Assembly (NCBI GenBank): GCA_035530195.1
Contig: DATKVG010000216.1
Span: 1-38,660 of the forward strand
DNA length: 38,660 nt
Reading direction: 5' to 3'
DNA from: JAPLKX01 sp035530195
Lineage (GTDB): Bacteria; Hydrogenedentota; Hydrogenedentia; Hydrogenedentales; SLHB01
Shown here: one piece after another, positions 13,853 through 23,600 of the stretch
Numbering within the stretch: the first letter of the stretch is position 1
How the letters are laid out: each line of letters begins with the position of its first letter
The notes under the pieces: model-generated
The model's database searches: none
Told to the model about the DNA's origin: nothing
Seen by the model: the letters and a program-made list of their open reading frames with translations, nothing else
Translations under genes and position numbers: made by a program

Positions 13853-16045
13853 CTCTTGTCGGCTAAGCTTTATTTGGCGCAGGCTTTTGGCTAGGTTGCG
13901 GTAGGGTTGTGGGGGCAGGGGGCGGCCGCCGAACCGGACTTCGTTATAGGTGAGCAGAATGGCGGATGCGCCAGCCAGGGCGCTGGGGCGGCTTGTCCCG
14001 ACGGCGGTTTCGATTTCCTCTGCGGCAAGTCCTTTGCACCTGATTCCGGCCCGCTCGAGTTTGCGCAACAGCCGCCGGTATAGCCTGACGGCTCGGGCCT
14101 GATCCCCTGTGAGCGCGTAACCGCCGGGGGCGGTAGCCCGCACCCAGCCCACCAGCCCCGCCGTAATCGCAGAGATGAGAAGCAGCAGCGCCAGCAAGAC
14201 GACAAACGCCGGGCCCGCACGGAACTGCGAGGTCCGTTGCGCCCCCCAATTGAACAGGTTTTCCCCAAAACCGAAGAAACCGCCGCGCAAGTTGCGTAAC
14301 GCCGCGACCTGCGCGCCACTGTTAAAAGACACGACGTTGCGGTACCACAACATCTTGGCGACCAGCATCTGCCGCGAAATAAACCGGAGAAGCCGGTTCC
14401 GGCCCAGCGCCGCGACTTCGGCGTCCGCCGGCGAGGGATCAAACGTCACCCAGCCGACGCCCATAAAGTAGACCTCGACCCAGAGGTGGGCCATGTCTTC
14501 GCGGACGGTGTAGGCGCCGTCGAGGTCGCTCCATTCGGCCCCGCGATATCCCGACACGACCCGCGCCGGGATGCCCAGGCTCCTGGTCATCAGGGCCATG
14601 GCGCTTGCGAATAGTTCGCAATGGCCGGTTCTGACTTCGTGGAGGAAGGCGTCGACGGGCTGTTTTTGTGGCAGCGCGGGCACGTCGAGCGAGTATTGGA
14701 ACCCGCCCTGGCTGAGGTACGCGGCGATCGCGGCGACTTTGTCGTAGGTGTTGGTTTTTCCCAGCGTGATTTGCTGGACAAGTTCTACCGACCTCGGCTG
14801 GAGCGTGTGGAACGTCAGAAGGTCGTAGTCGCGGGCAGATATGACGCCGCGGAAGGTATCCGGCGCGGCACGAAGCTGCTCGGGCTTGTGCTCATCGATC
14901 TCGGACCACGCCTCGTATTGCAGCCACCTCTGGCCGCGCCGCGTCAGCAGAATCGAGTAGTCGGCGTTGCGGTCCCACGTGAGAATAACGCCGCGCTCAT
15001 CCGGCGGGACCTGCATGCGCTGGACCAGCGCCAGGGCCGGAACACCTTCGGCGGGCGCTTCCTGGATGTAAATTGACTGGCGCACCAACCGTTTCCCCGG
15101 CTCGGGTTCCCGCGATACGACACCGGCCTTGCGGTTGGCGGCATCGAGGATTTCCCTCGGCGTCAGCGCAAAACCCGTCAAGCCGGCGTTGGGCGTAAGG
15201 CCCATGTGCTGCCACTGCGGGTCCTGGTAGTAGTCGAGCGAGGCGCATCGCCAGAACATCGGGCCGTTGAGCCGCCCGCCGGGCTCATCGGGAAACGCGA
15301 TGCGCATGATGGCGGCCGCGGAAGGGGCAATCCGGCCGCCTTGGGCGAGGTCCACGGTCTGAGACACGCCCGTGCGGAACAGGGTCGGGTCATTGCGGCC
15401 CAGCAGGCCGGCTTCCATGCGCGGGACCGCAATAAAAAGGACGATTGTGAGCGCGATGGCGGCCGCCGAAATGGCCGACACAGAATTCACCACGCCGAGA
15501 TCAAACCCGCTGCGGTGTTCGGCCAGGGAAGGCTCGTGTTCGTCGAGGGGCAGGATGTCGGCGGTCCCGTTGGGTCCGGCCTTGGCCATTTCGACTTGGA
15601 TCTGGAGCAAGACCATGGTGGCGATCGCGCAGAGCAGGAAAAGCAGCATGGCCGCGCCGATTTCCGGGTCGGGCATCAACACGCTGGCCGCCAGCATCAT
15701 GAAAAAGGCCATCAACAACAGGTGCAGGTAGTCGCGGGGCCGCTTGCGGTGCAGAAACGCGTAGGCCTCGATGAAGATTACGAGGTTCACGACGTTGGCC
15801 AGCAGGTCCATGAACGGGATCAGGGCCACGCTGACCATTACGTAGACGATGCTGATGAACGAGGTGGCGGTCCTGTACCGGGCAAACCGGCCGTCCAGCC
15901 ATTCGCCCAGCGGCATCAGCGCCAGCAGCGCCACCGGGATCGCTACCACCCCCAGCGAATACCGGTCCGTAGTCGCCAAGCCCAGGTAGCCGCTCAGAAC
16001 CACCAGGAACGTCGATGCCCGCAGGCCGGTATCGATCTTACGCAA
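13850..16045 (-). CDS. Transglutaminase-like membrane protein (DUF3488/TgpA type)
   Basis: The product is about 731 residues. The N-terminal ~200 residues contain several hydrophobic segments (STFLVVLSGYLGLATT, LLLMAFFMMLAASVLM, MLLFLLCAIATMVLL, and one near ISAAAIALTIVLFIAVP). A large extracytoplasmic region follows with a transglutaminase core: Cys476 in RTGHCELFASA, His520 in DMAHLWVEVY and Asp536 in VTFDPSP form an intact triad. One more membrane helix (FVVLLALLLLISAITAG) and a cytoplasmic tail end the protein. The TTG at 16045 is chosen because GGAGG lies five bases upstream and it overlaps the DUF58 stop by eight bases. MoxR, DUF58 and this family commonly travel together. The function is likely crosslinking or proteolysis at the envelope; substrate unknown. 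Confidence 0.9.
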   Translation of the reverse strand: MRKIDTGLRASTFLVVLSGYLGLATTDRYSLGVVAIPVALLALMPLGEWLDGRFARYRTATSFISIVYVMVSVALIPFMDLLANVVNLVIFIEAYAFLHRKRPRDYLHLLLMAFFMMLAASVLMPDPEIGAAMLLFLLCAIATMVLLQIQVEMAKAGPNGTADILPLDEHEPSLAEHRSGFDLGVVNSVSAISAAAIALTIVLFIAVPRMEAGLLGRNDPTLFRTGVSQTVDLAQGGRIAPSAAAIMRIAFPDEPGGRLNGPMFWRCASLDYYQDPQWQHMGLTPNAGLTGFALTPREILDAANRKAGVVSREPEPGKRLVRQSIYIQEAPAEGVPALALVQRMQVPPDERGVILTWDRNADYSILLTRRGQRWLQYEAWSEIDEHKPEQLRAAPDTFRGVISARDYDLLTFHTLQPRSVELVQQITLGKTNTYDKVAAIAAYLSQGGFQYSLDVPALPQKQPVDAFLHEVRTGHCELFASAMALMTRSLGIPARVVSGYRGAEWSDLDGAYTVREDMAHLWVEVYFMGVGWVTFDPSPADAEVAALGRNRLLRFISRQMLVAKMLWYRNVVSFNSGAQVAALRNLRGGFFGFGENLFNWGAQRTSQFRAGPAFVVLLALLLLISAITAGLVGWVRATAPGGYALTGDQARAVRLYRRLLRKLERAGIRCKGLAAEEIETAVGTSRPSALAGASAILLTYNEVRFGGRPLPPQPYRNLAKSLRQIKLSRQE

Positions 16046-17123
16046 GGACCACCTCCCGCGGGTGGAGCACCTTGGCTCCCAGATGCCTCGAGTACCGGCC
16101 CCATTGATGGGGGTCGGGGCTGATGTAGAGGTGGGCCGCCTGGCCGTCCTGACCGCGGGCATACCAGTCGAACGGATCGAGGTGGCTGAGGTTGGACGGC
16201 TCGACTCTGGCCAGGGTTTCGAGCACGCGCACCACGTGCGGATTGCCCTCGCCGTGTTCGAGCCGCAAGTCCGGCGTAATGATCGACACCGCGTAACGCT
16301 TTCTCAGGAACGTAACCGCCAGCGACGCCGCCAGGTCTACCGCGTCTTCAAAATCGTCCGCCGAGACCGCGGTGTTGCCGCTCAGGCACGTATCGAGCAC
16401 GATGGCGACGCTGCGGGACGTCTGCCGCGCCAGTTCGCGCACCACGTACGTCCCCCGGCGCGCGCTGGCCCGCCACGCGACCTGCCGGATATCGTCGCCG
16501 GGGAGGTAGTCGCGCAGGCTGAAGAAGTCATCGCCCTCGCCCCGGACGATCCTCGGGATGCTGCGAACGCCCGATACCTGTTCAAGGATGGCAGGCCGCA
16601 CCGCGTGAACGCGCGGGTAGACTACGATTTCGGACGTGTCGCGCACAGCCACGCGCCGCTCGATCAGGCCAAACGGAAACGCCGTGGCCAAGGTGATCTC
16701 CGGCAGACGGTGGACGCCGCGCGCCTTGAAAATCTCGCCCATGCGAAACTGTGCGGCGCGCCGCGCCGGGATCCGCAACACGTAGACCGACGGCGTCCCG
16801 GCGGGGTTGCCGCTGTCGATGCGCAGGGACAGTGCGGATTTCAGCAGCTTGCCGTTTTCGATTCGGACCGAGACGGGCGCGGTGTCGCCGCGATGGACGG
16901 CAGGAGGCGCCGATCTCCGCACTTTGAGCCCCCGCATCCCCCACCCCACCGCCGCCAGGCTCACCAGGAACAGGCTCAGCATGGCGCCGAATATCAGGTA
17001 AAGCAGGTTAGTGCCGTTGTTGAGCGCGGCAATCAGCACTAAAAACAATGACAACAGGTACATCCAGCCTGCCAGCCGGATGCGGGTGCTGCTGGTTATA
17101 TGTTTTTTCCGCCTGAATGCCAT
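16038..17123 (-). CDS. DUF58 / von Willebrand-like membrane protein
   Basis: The product is about 361 residues. Two adjacent hydrophobic helices near the N-terminus (LAGWMYLLSLFLVLIAALNN and LLYLIFGAMLSLFLVSLAAV) anchor it. The DUF58 signature FFSLRDYLPGDDIRQVAWRA lies near the middle, followed by SVAIVLDTC, a vWA-like strand with a potential metal-binding Asp. Members act with MoxR ATPases in protein complex maturation or envelope stress. The ATG at 17123 is preferred; a GTG 12 bases earlier is possible. It sits between the MoxR and transglutaminase genes and overlaps the latter by eight bases. Confidence 0.9.
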   Translation of the reverse strand: MAFRRKKHITSSTRIRLAGWMYLLSLFLVLIAALNNGTNLLYLIFGAMLSLFLVSLAAVGWGMRGLKVRRSAPPAVHRGDTAPVSVRIENGKLLKSALSLRIDSGNPAGTPSVYVLRIPARRAAQFRMGEIFKARGVHRLPEITLATAFPFGLIERRVAVRDTSEIVVYPRVHAVRPAILEQVSGVRSIPRIVRGEGDDFFSLRDYLPGDDIRQVAWRASARRGTYVVRELARQTSRSVAIVLDTCLSGNTAVSADDFEDAVDLAASLAVTFLRKRYAVSIITPDLRLEHGEGNPHVVRVLETLARVEPSNLSHLDPFDWYARGQDGQAAHLYISPDPHQWGRYSRHLGAKVLHPREVVLA

Positions 17124-17176
17124 AAAAAGGCGCACCTGCCGTCTTTCGTATGAACATATTCTTCTTGACGAGCGAA

Positions 17177-17205
17177 GTAGGCGCGGTCGTCTCGACCGCG
17201 GCTAC
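17177..17205. repeat. GCGGTCG-type palindromic repeat supplying the MoxR stop
   Basis: GTAGGCGCGGTCG-TCT-CGACCGCGGCTAC is an almost perfect palindrome. On the minus strand the TAG at 17202-17204 ends the MoxR gene, so the repeat forms the 3' boundary of that reading frame and starts the gap before the DUF58 gene. Confidence 0.75.
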
Positions 17206-18149
17206 ACGGGCACGGGAACGTTCTTGACAACCTCTCTCACCGACCTGACCCGCTCGCGGGCCGCGCTCACCAGGTCGCCGCCGCGCGATTTCACCAGCAG
17301 CCGGTGGCTCAGGACGGGGGCCGACATCGTTTTCACGTCGCCGGGCGTCACGTAGTCTCTGCCTTCGACGAGCGCGCGGGCCTGGCATGCCTCGTACAGC
17401 CCCACGGCCGCCCGCGGGCTGGCGCCAAGCTGGATGTGCTCGTTCTGGCGTGTCCCCTGGATGATGGCGAGCATGTAGCGCGCAACGCTCTCATCCACTT
17501 TCACCTCGCCCACACAACCCTGGAGTTCGCGCACTTCCGGCGCGGTCAGGACGGGCTTGAGATTTTCGATCGCCTCGCGCGGGTCGCGCCGGCGCATGAT
17601 GTGAAGCTCGTCTTCGGCGGGCGGGTAGCCCATCTCGACACGGAGCATGAACCGGTCCAACTGCGACTCGGGCAGCGTGTAGGTGCCCTCGTACTCGATG
17701 GGGTTCTGCGTGGCCAGCACCAGGAACGGGCGCGGCACCGGCCGCGTCAACCCGTCTACTGAAACTTGGAATTCGCTCATGGCCTCGAGCAGGGCGCTCT
17801 GGGTTTTGGGCGGCGTCCGGTTGATCTCGTCGGCAAGGACGACGTTGGCGAAAATCGGGCCGGCTCGAAACTCGAACTCCGACGTCTTGAGGTTTAATAC
17901 CGATACCCCGAGGATGTCGGAGGGCAGCATGTCGCTCGTGAACTGGATTCGGTTGAACGTGCAGTGGATCGACCGGGCCAAACCCTGGGCCAGGGTGGTC
18001 TTGCCGATTCCGGGGATGTCTTCGATGAGTATGTGGCCGCGGGCCAGCAAGCCCGTCACGCACAGCTTGACCACCTCCCGCTTGCCGAAAATCACCTGCT
18101 CGATATTGTCGACCAACTTCTGGATTTTCTCCGCCACGGACTGATTCAT
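17202..18149 (-). CDS. MoxR-family AAA+ ATPase
   Basis: The product is 315 residues, typical for MoxR. Walker A is PGIGKTT at about residues 46-52, Walker B is VVLADEINR at about 103-111, and sensor-type segments LATQNPIEYEGTYTLPESQLDRF and LGASPRAAVGLYEACQARAL follow. It likely remodels or activates the DUF58 and transglutaminase partners encoded just downstream. The ATG at 18149 has GAGGA five bases upstream; the longer open frame would begin in the intergenic region. The last residues PVPV run directly into a palindromic repeat whose first bases are the TAG stop, so the original C-terminus may have been trimmed or altered by the repeat. Confidence 0.94.
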   Translation of the reverse strand: MNQSVAEKIQKLVDNIEQVIFGKREVVKLCVTGLLARGHILIEDIPGIGKTTLAQGLARSIHCTFNRIQFTSDMLPSDILGVSVLNLKTSEFEFRAGPIFANVVLADEINRTPPKTQSALLEAMSEFQVSVDGLTRPVPRPFLVLATQNPIEYEGTYTLPESQLDRFMLRVEMGYPPAEDELHIMRRRDPREAIENLKPVLTAPEVRELQGCVGEVKVDESVARYMLAIIQGTRQNEHIQLGASPRAAVGLYEACQARALVEGRDYVTPGDVKTMSAPVLSHRLLVKSRGGDLVSAARERVRSVREVVKNVPVPV

Positions 18150-18296
18150 GGAATCCTCGTCATTAAGTAGACCAACACTCAGAGATATTATCGAAATTCC
18201 CGGCACGGATGCCGGCGCGACAAAAAGGAAAGGCCACGGCCAAAACGCCGGGCCATACTGTAGCTCAATATTCTCAACGTGTTAACATCAAACAAG

Positions 18297-19262
18297 TTAC
18301 AGCCACCGGTCAAACCATTCGTCACAGATCTGCAACGCATCCGGCGTCATCCGGTGGCCATCGTCGTGGGTGTGGATGTGCAACGCTTCTTGCGCGCCCA
18401 GCAGCCTGTAAACGCCCATGGCCAACTCGACCGCTTTCTCGCAACTCTGGGTGTTGGAAAACAGTTCGTCCTTGGACGAAGCGACCACCAGCGTCGGGCA
18501 TGGGGCAATCAGCGACAGGATGTGCTCCCAATCGAACGGGAACTGGCGCGTTTTGATGGCCTCGCGCAGAAGCGGGAGGCATACAAAACCATTGTCTCGC
18601 GCCCATCGTTCGGGGGCCTTGTCGGCGGCGAACCGCGTAAACCCGCAACTAGTCACACAGGCCTGCACGCGCTCGTCGAACGCCGTCAGCAAAAGGGCGT
18701 TATGGCCACCCAGCCCGTGCCCGATCACGCCGATCCGCGCGCTGTCGACCCGTTTGGCTTCGCACAACACGTCGATGGCGCAAACGTGGTCGGCCAGCAT
18801 CTTGCCCACGGCCGACATTTTCGGATTGTCTTTGTAGAACGTGCGCGTGTCGAACGCCGCCAGCCCGCTCGAAATCCGATCCCCGGCCGTAATAACGTCC
18901 GGCGCCAGCGTCGCATAACCCAGTTCCGCGTAATGCTGGGCAAACGCCAGCATCCCCTCGCCTTCAAGACCGGCCGGCTCGTCTTTGCCCTGGGGGACCT
19001 GCTGGTGGCAGCACAGAATGCCGGGGACCTCGTCTTTCCGGTCGGGGATAAACAGCCACGCCGACACCCGCTCCCACTCGTCGACAAAATAGTTGACCCG
19101 CCGGCGGACGTAGCTTGGGAACTGAAGTTCGTCGACGGTTTTTGTCTGGAGCTCGACGCGCTCGCGCGGCATTGCCCCAAGAACGGTTTTGACATTAGTT
19201 TCGATCTGGCTGCGCACACCGGGCCAGTCTTTGAGATTGACCGACTTTGCAAGGTTAATCAT
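18297..19262 (-). CDS. Alpha/beta-hydrolase family protein with the nucleophile replaced
   Basis: The product is 321 residues without an obvious signal peptide. It resembles dienelactone hydrolase/acetyl-xylan-esterase-like proteins: PGILCCHQQVPQGKDEPAG near the oxyanion strand, SARIGVIGHGLGGHNALLL at the nucleophile elbow, then TSCGFTRF. The elbow reads G-H-G-L-G-G, so the expected Ser is Gly183 (codon GGG), while the acid Asp265 (SSKDEL) and His303 (DDGHRM) remain. Ordinary Ser hydrolysis should therefore be impaired. Possible explanations are a binding protein, an unusual mechanism, a sequencing error or recent inactivation. It lies between MoxR and a small gene on the same strand. Confidence 0.85.
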   Translation of the reverse strand: MINLAKSVNLKDWPGVRSQIETNVKTVLGAMPRERVELQTKTVDELQFPSYVRRRVNYFVDEWERVSAWLFIPDRKDEVPGILCCHQQVPQGKDEPAGLEGEGMLAFAQHYAELGYATLAPDVITAGDRISSGLAAFDTRTFYKDNPKMSAVGKMLADHVCAIDVLCEAKRVDSARIGVIGHGLGGHNALLLTAFDERVQACVTSCGFTRFAADKAPERWARDNGFVCLPLLREAIKTRQFPFDWEHILSLIAPCPTLVVASSKDELFSNTQSCEKAVELAMGVYRLLGAQEALHIHTHDDGHRMTPDALQICDEWFDRWL

Positions 19263-19320
19263 TCCAACCCCATCTCCACATCACACAATCGCGGCGCCCC
19301 GAACTTCGGGCCTGACCGCT

Positions 19321-19360
19321 GCCGTAGCGGCGTACCCGCCGCCGTAGCGGCGTACCCGCC
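19321..19360. repeat. Exact 20-bp tandem duplication
   Basis: GCCGTAGCGGCGTACCCGCC occurs twice in a row, followed by a partial third copy (GCCGT). Each unit contains a small GCCG/CGGC inverted motif. It lies upstream of the alpha/beta-hydrolase gene, about 60-100 bp before its start. Confidence 0.9.
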
Positions 19361-19419
19361 GCCGTCATAGTAAGAACATATTGGCCCCGCGTCAACAGAA
19401 ATGTGCTGTCAAGTTTTGT

Positions 19420-19644
19420 TCAGGGTTCGACGCCGGGTTCCGGGCGGGGTCCTGCGGCATCGTACCATACGGTAATCACCATCACCGGCTCCTCGCCCTC
19501 ATGGTGGTGTTGGCGCTCGTACCCGAACACCTGGTTGATTAGCTTTGGCCGGACCTTGGTCCTGTCCAGCCAATTGTTAATCTGCTCGTCCATCGTTCGC
19601 AGGGATTCCAGGCTGATTTGGGCGAGGAACGTCTGTGCACGCAT
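19420..19644 (-). CDS. Small hypothetical protein (74 aa)
   Basis: The product begins MRAQTFLAQISLESLRTMDEQ and contains NNWLDRTKVRPKLINQVFGYERQHHHEGEEPVMVITVWYD. There is no signal peptide. AAAGGAT lies six bases before the ATG, and the amphipathic composition looks like a real small protein. I do not recognise the family. It stands between the hydrolase and shikimate dehydrogenase genes on the same strand, 42 bp after the stop of the latter. The Arg/His-rich centre and beta-strand-like end suggest a small cytoplasmic fold. Confidence 0.6.
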   Translation of the reverse strand: MRAQTFLAQISLESLRTMDEQINNWLDRTKVRPKLINQVFGYERQHHHEGEEPVMVITVWYDAAGPRPEPGVEP

Positions 19645-19686
19645 GGGATTATCCTTTCCGCCAGTCAAAGATTCTTAACGTTTCCG

Positions 19687-20553
19687 CTATGGGTCCTTGT
19701 TGAGGGCGCTAACCAGGGCTTGGCGCATGGCGTTTGCCGGGGCGGGCGCGTTCGTCCAAAGCTCGAATTGGAGCGTGGCCTGGTTGAGAAGCATCTCGAG
19801 GCCCAGCACGACCTGGCAGCCCGCGTCTTCCGCTTCCCGGGCCAACCGCGTTTTTATGGGCCGGTATACCATGTCAAAAACGACGTGCTCGGGCCGCAAC
19901 AACTCCGCCGGCACCAGTGTGGCCCCCATCCATTCCGGATACATGCCGGCCGGCGTGCCCTGAATCACGACGTCGTGCTCGGCCATCGCCCGCTCGAGGT
20001 CCACCCGCAAGTCGGCCGCTTCTACCTTTACGCCGCCGGCTCGGGCCGCCAGCTCGTCCACCAGCGCCTTGACCCGCACGGCCGTGCGGCCAAGTACGGT
20101 GAGCCGGGCCGGTTTCACCCGATCGAGGAAAGCGAACGCCACGGCTCGCACCGCGCCGCCCGCACCCACGAACAGGACACTGCGGCCGTCGAGCTTTACG
20201 CCCGCCTCGGACAAGGCGTGCAGCGCGCCGAGGCCGTCCGTGGTGAATCCGATCAGCCGGCCGTTGTCGTTAACGATGGTGTTTACGGAGCCCACCGCCG
20301 CGGCCATCGGCTCGAGTTCGTCCAGGTGGGGGATGACGGCGCGCTTGTGGGGGATCGTCACGCTCATGCCGCGGAACCCTTGGCACACGCGCATCCCGGC
20401 CAGGCACGCGCCCACGTCCTCGACGCGAAACGCCACGTAGACGTAGTTCAACCCGGCCGCCTGGAACGCCGCATTATGAACCGCCGGTGAAAGCGAATGC
20501 CCCACCGGATTGCCAATCACGGCGCAAACCTGCGTGGTGGTGTCAACCAGCAT
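19687..20553 (-). CDS. aroE: Shikimate 5-dehydrogenase
   Basis: The product is 288 residues, normal for AroE. It shows the shikimate-binding AVIGNPVGHSLSPAVHNAAF, the catalytic Lys in MSVTIPHKRAVIPHLDE, IVNDNGRLIGFTTDGLGAL with the conserved Asp, the NADP loop VGAGGAVRAVAFAF, and C-terminal LGLEMLLNQATLQFELWT. It reduces 3-dehydroshikimate to shikimate in aromatic amino acid synthesis. The ATG at 20553 is preceded by AAAGGGAAC; the upstream 91 codons of the longer frame cover a 9-bp-unit palindrome and are not part of the enzyme. No other aro genes are nearby. Confidence 0.95.
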   Translation of the reverse strand: MLVDTTTQVCAVIGNPVGHSLSPAVHNAAFQAAGLNYVYVAFRVEDVGACLAGMRVCQGFRGMSVTIPHKRAVIPHLDELEPMAAAVGSVNTIVNDNGRLIGFTTDGLGALHALSEAGVKLDGRSVLFVGAGGAVRAVAFAFLDRVKPARLTVLGRTAVRVKALVDELAARAGGVKVEAADLRVDLERAMAEHDVVIQGTPAGMYPEWMGATLVPAELLRPEHVVFDMVYRPIKTRLAREAEDAGCQVVLGLEMLLNQATLQFELWTNAPAPANAMRQALVSALNKDP

Positions 20554-20610
20554 CGGCAAAGTTCCCTTTCCAAAAGTATAGTCAAGCCGATAACCTGCTG
20601 GCAAAAAGAA

Positions 20611-20684
20611 GTGGACGCTGTGGACGTTGTGGACATTGTGGACAGAACCGGGTCTTTGAATTGTCCACGATGTCCACCATGTCC
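20611..20684. repeat. Palindrome built of GTGGACNNT 9-bp units
   Basis: The left arm at 20611-20645 is GTGGACGCT, GTGGACGTT, GTGGACATT, GTGGACAG. The right arm at 20661-20684 carries the inverted units TGTCCACGA, TGTCCACCA, TGTCC. It fills the gap between aroE and the GH9 fusion gene and can form a hairpin in the message reading from the GH9 gene into aroE. Confidence 0.85.
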
Positions 20685-20690
20685 GCTCCC

Positions 20691-23600
20691 TCATCCAGCC
20701 CGCATCCACGCCAGCACGCCCAGCCAGGCGGTGTTGTGCGGCAGCCAGACCTCGTTTGGCTGGAAGTCGGGGATGTCGAGGCCGCGCAGGTCGAGGTAAG
20801 GCCGGTCGTCGCCGGGTGTGCGCCACGTTATGCCGTTGACCACGCTGCCCGGCACGGCCCCCCGCGCCACGCCGCTGAACGCGTAACGGTGGTGGTACGT
20901 CGGCAGGAACCGGCTGCCGCAGCCTTCCATGAGGCTGAGGTCGAACGGATTATTGCCCAGCGTCCAGTTCAACTGGTCGTAGATGAACTGGAGGTATTTG
21001 AGTTCGGGCTGGTACTTGTATGCCTTGGCGACGGCCTGGGCGGCGCCGAGTATGTGGCTGCTGGTGCCGACGTGCCAGCCGCCGCCGCTGGGGGGCGTGT
21101 TGAAAAAGTTGGGTTTCTCCGGGGGCCCGAACGTGTAAACGCCAAACGGGTTTTGCGCGAGCGCGAGGATTTCATCGGCGCGTTTGACCAGCGCGTCCTT
21201 CATGGCAGCCGCATTGTTCTCATTGAACAAGGCGTCATACAACAGGACCGATTCGAGCACGTCCACGTTCGCCGAGGGCAGCAGTTCTCTTGCCAGCGCG
21301 GAATATTTTCCGTCTCCGGTTGCGGCAAACAGATCCACGGCAGCGCTGAACTGCAGCGGACCGCGCATGTTTTTGGAGAGCGCCCATGCCAGCCCCCGCT
21401 CCGCCGCCTCGACATACGCCGCACGGTCGTCCCCCGGCGCCAGAAGCCGCGCGATCTTGGCCATCGCGGCCGCGTGATACGCCGAGTCGCAACCAGGGCC
21501 GGCATCCAGCCGCCGCTCATCGCCCGTGCCGGGGAGGTTGTCTGTCTCGAGTTCCGGCAGCCCCCAGAAGCCGTACCCCGAACTGATGCGGCCATAAGCG
21601 GAGCCGTCCGGCGCCATCATCCTGCGCGAGTGCCGGCCGCCCCAGAGGATCTCATCGAAGAAATCGCCGACGCCGTTGGCATCGGCGTCTTGCGCATCAA
21701 ATGCGGCCTTTTTGACCGCATACGCGGTGGCAAGACCAAAGACATAAGGCGCGTTGTGATAGGTGTTGTAATCGCCGGCATCGTGCCAGCCGCCCCACAA
21801 CTCGTACTGCGTGCCGTCCGGGCCGACGGCGTCGTCGAGGTGGCAGGCCTGGTGAAAGCCGGGAATGGCCATGCCGCAGCGTTGGTAGTAGAAGAAACGA
21901 TACGCTGGGCGGGAAGTTCGCGCGAAGATGAGGTCTTTGCCGATCTCAAACGGCCAGGAGAGGTCGATGAGGCCATCGAGCATGATCCGGATCCGGTACT
22001 TGCCGGGCGTGTCGGACTTTGTGAAATCGCCGCGCCAGTACTCGCTGCCCCAATCGCTGCCGTAGGCGCCGACGATCCGTCCTTCATGCGAGAGAACGCC
22101 GCTGATAACGGCGGCGCCGTCTTCGCCGACCAGCTCGAACTTCGCCTGTTTCGCGACGAAATTGCTGGATACCGTAAACTTTTTGGGCATGCCCGTGTCG
22201 TAACCGACCTGGTTTATGAAAACCTCGGCCGTCTTCGGTACCTCGTAAACGCCGGTGACTTCGACGGCATCAAACAAGGCTTTTCGGCCGTCGTGGACAT
22301 AACAGCCGATTTGAAACCACCGCGCGCCCTTCGGCGGCCGTAGTTTCCTCTCGACAACGTTCCACTCGTTGATGGCCAGCGCCACGTCGGCGATCCAATC
22401 AACATAGATGTGCCCCTGGAGACCCGACCACGTCACCGTCAGGCCTGCGTCGCGCAGACCGAGCGGCATCACCGCCGCTTTAACGCGAAGTGCGTACATC
22501 TCCGGCTCAACCTCGATGGGCTCTGTCACGGCCATGGCGAACTTCATGGAGTTTTCAACGCTCAGGAACTGTCCGCCCTCGAACGGTTTCTCGCATTCAT
22601 TCATCGGAAACATGCCGGGTGGCTCACGCTGCACCCAGCCGCAGGGCTGGTTTTTCATCCGGGTGTAAAGGCTTGCCGGCTCATACTGCAAACGCGGCGG
22701 GTAGTCTTTCTCATCGCCCATTTGGCGCCGCTGTTCAAACCCGCCGTTGATCGGCAGCACCCGCTCCACCGTTATTGTGTCGACCGTTGCGCGGCGCTCC
22801 ACCCGTTCGGGGTCGCCACGTTGCGCGGCAACCTGCTCGGCAGTGGGGCTGGAAACACCGCCCCAGGGCGACACCCTGCCGTACGCCGAGCCGGACTGGG
22901 CCACATCAAACCGGCGCGATGGCCACGGCACGCGATCCGCCGAATACGCGCCGCCAACAGTCAGGCAAAGTAACTTTCTGTCGCTGCCGCACACGAGAAT
23001 GTCCGTCCGTCCGTCGCCGTCGATATCGGCGATCGTGGCCGGATGGATCAGGCGAAGTTCACACGCGTGCCGCCATTTTTCAGCGCCGCGATTGTCGACG
23101 CAGTACAGATTGTGGTCGCCCGACGCCACCAGCACGTCGACCGCGCCGTCGCCGTCCACGTCACCGAGAGAAACCGCCGCGTGGACCCGGCCATCCGTCT
23201 GAAAGACCCATTTTGCCCGCCCGTCCGCGCCAAAGCAGTAAACGTGCCCGGCGTCGGTCGGCACGATCGCCTCCGCCTTGCCGTCTTGATCAATATCGCC
23301 GACGGCCATCGACGACCCGGAGTACGCGCCTGTGGCGCCTGCCAGCGCAGCGAGGTCGGACTGGGTGCCGTCGGCCGCGTCGAACGTCCAAAAGGCGTCA
23401 GCGTCGGTGGACGCACAATAGACGACCGGCCGCTTCTGCCCGCGTGGGTCCGCAACGAGGGGCGACGAAAAAAAGTCGTCGCCAAGGTACGTTTTCCATC
23501 GCAGCGTGCCGTCCGGCTTCAGGCACAGCGGGCCGAACCGGTTCGCCGCAAAGATTTCCGATTTGCCGTCGCCGTCGATGTCCGCCGCCGCCAGCGGGCA

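Noticed and set aside
13430..13866. Small frames on both strands reading HRGVAPAC
   Set aside because: The shared peptide comes from the inverted arms of the repeat element, not from paralogous genes.
20487..22343. 618-residue plus-strand open frame
   Set aside because: It lies antisense to the GH9 domain of a well-supported gene. It has low-complexity Arg/Val/His composition and no recognisable motif, as expected from a GC-rich shadow frame.
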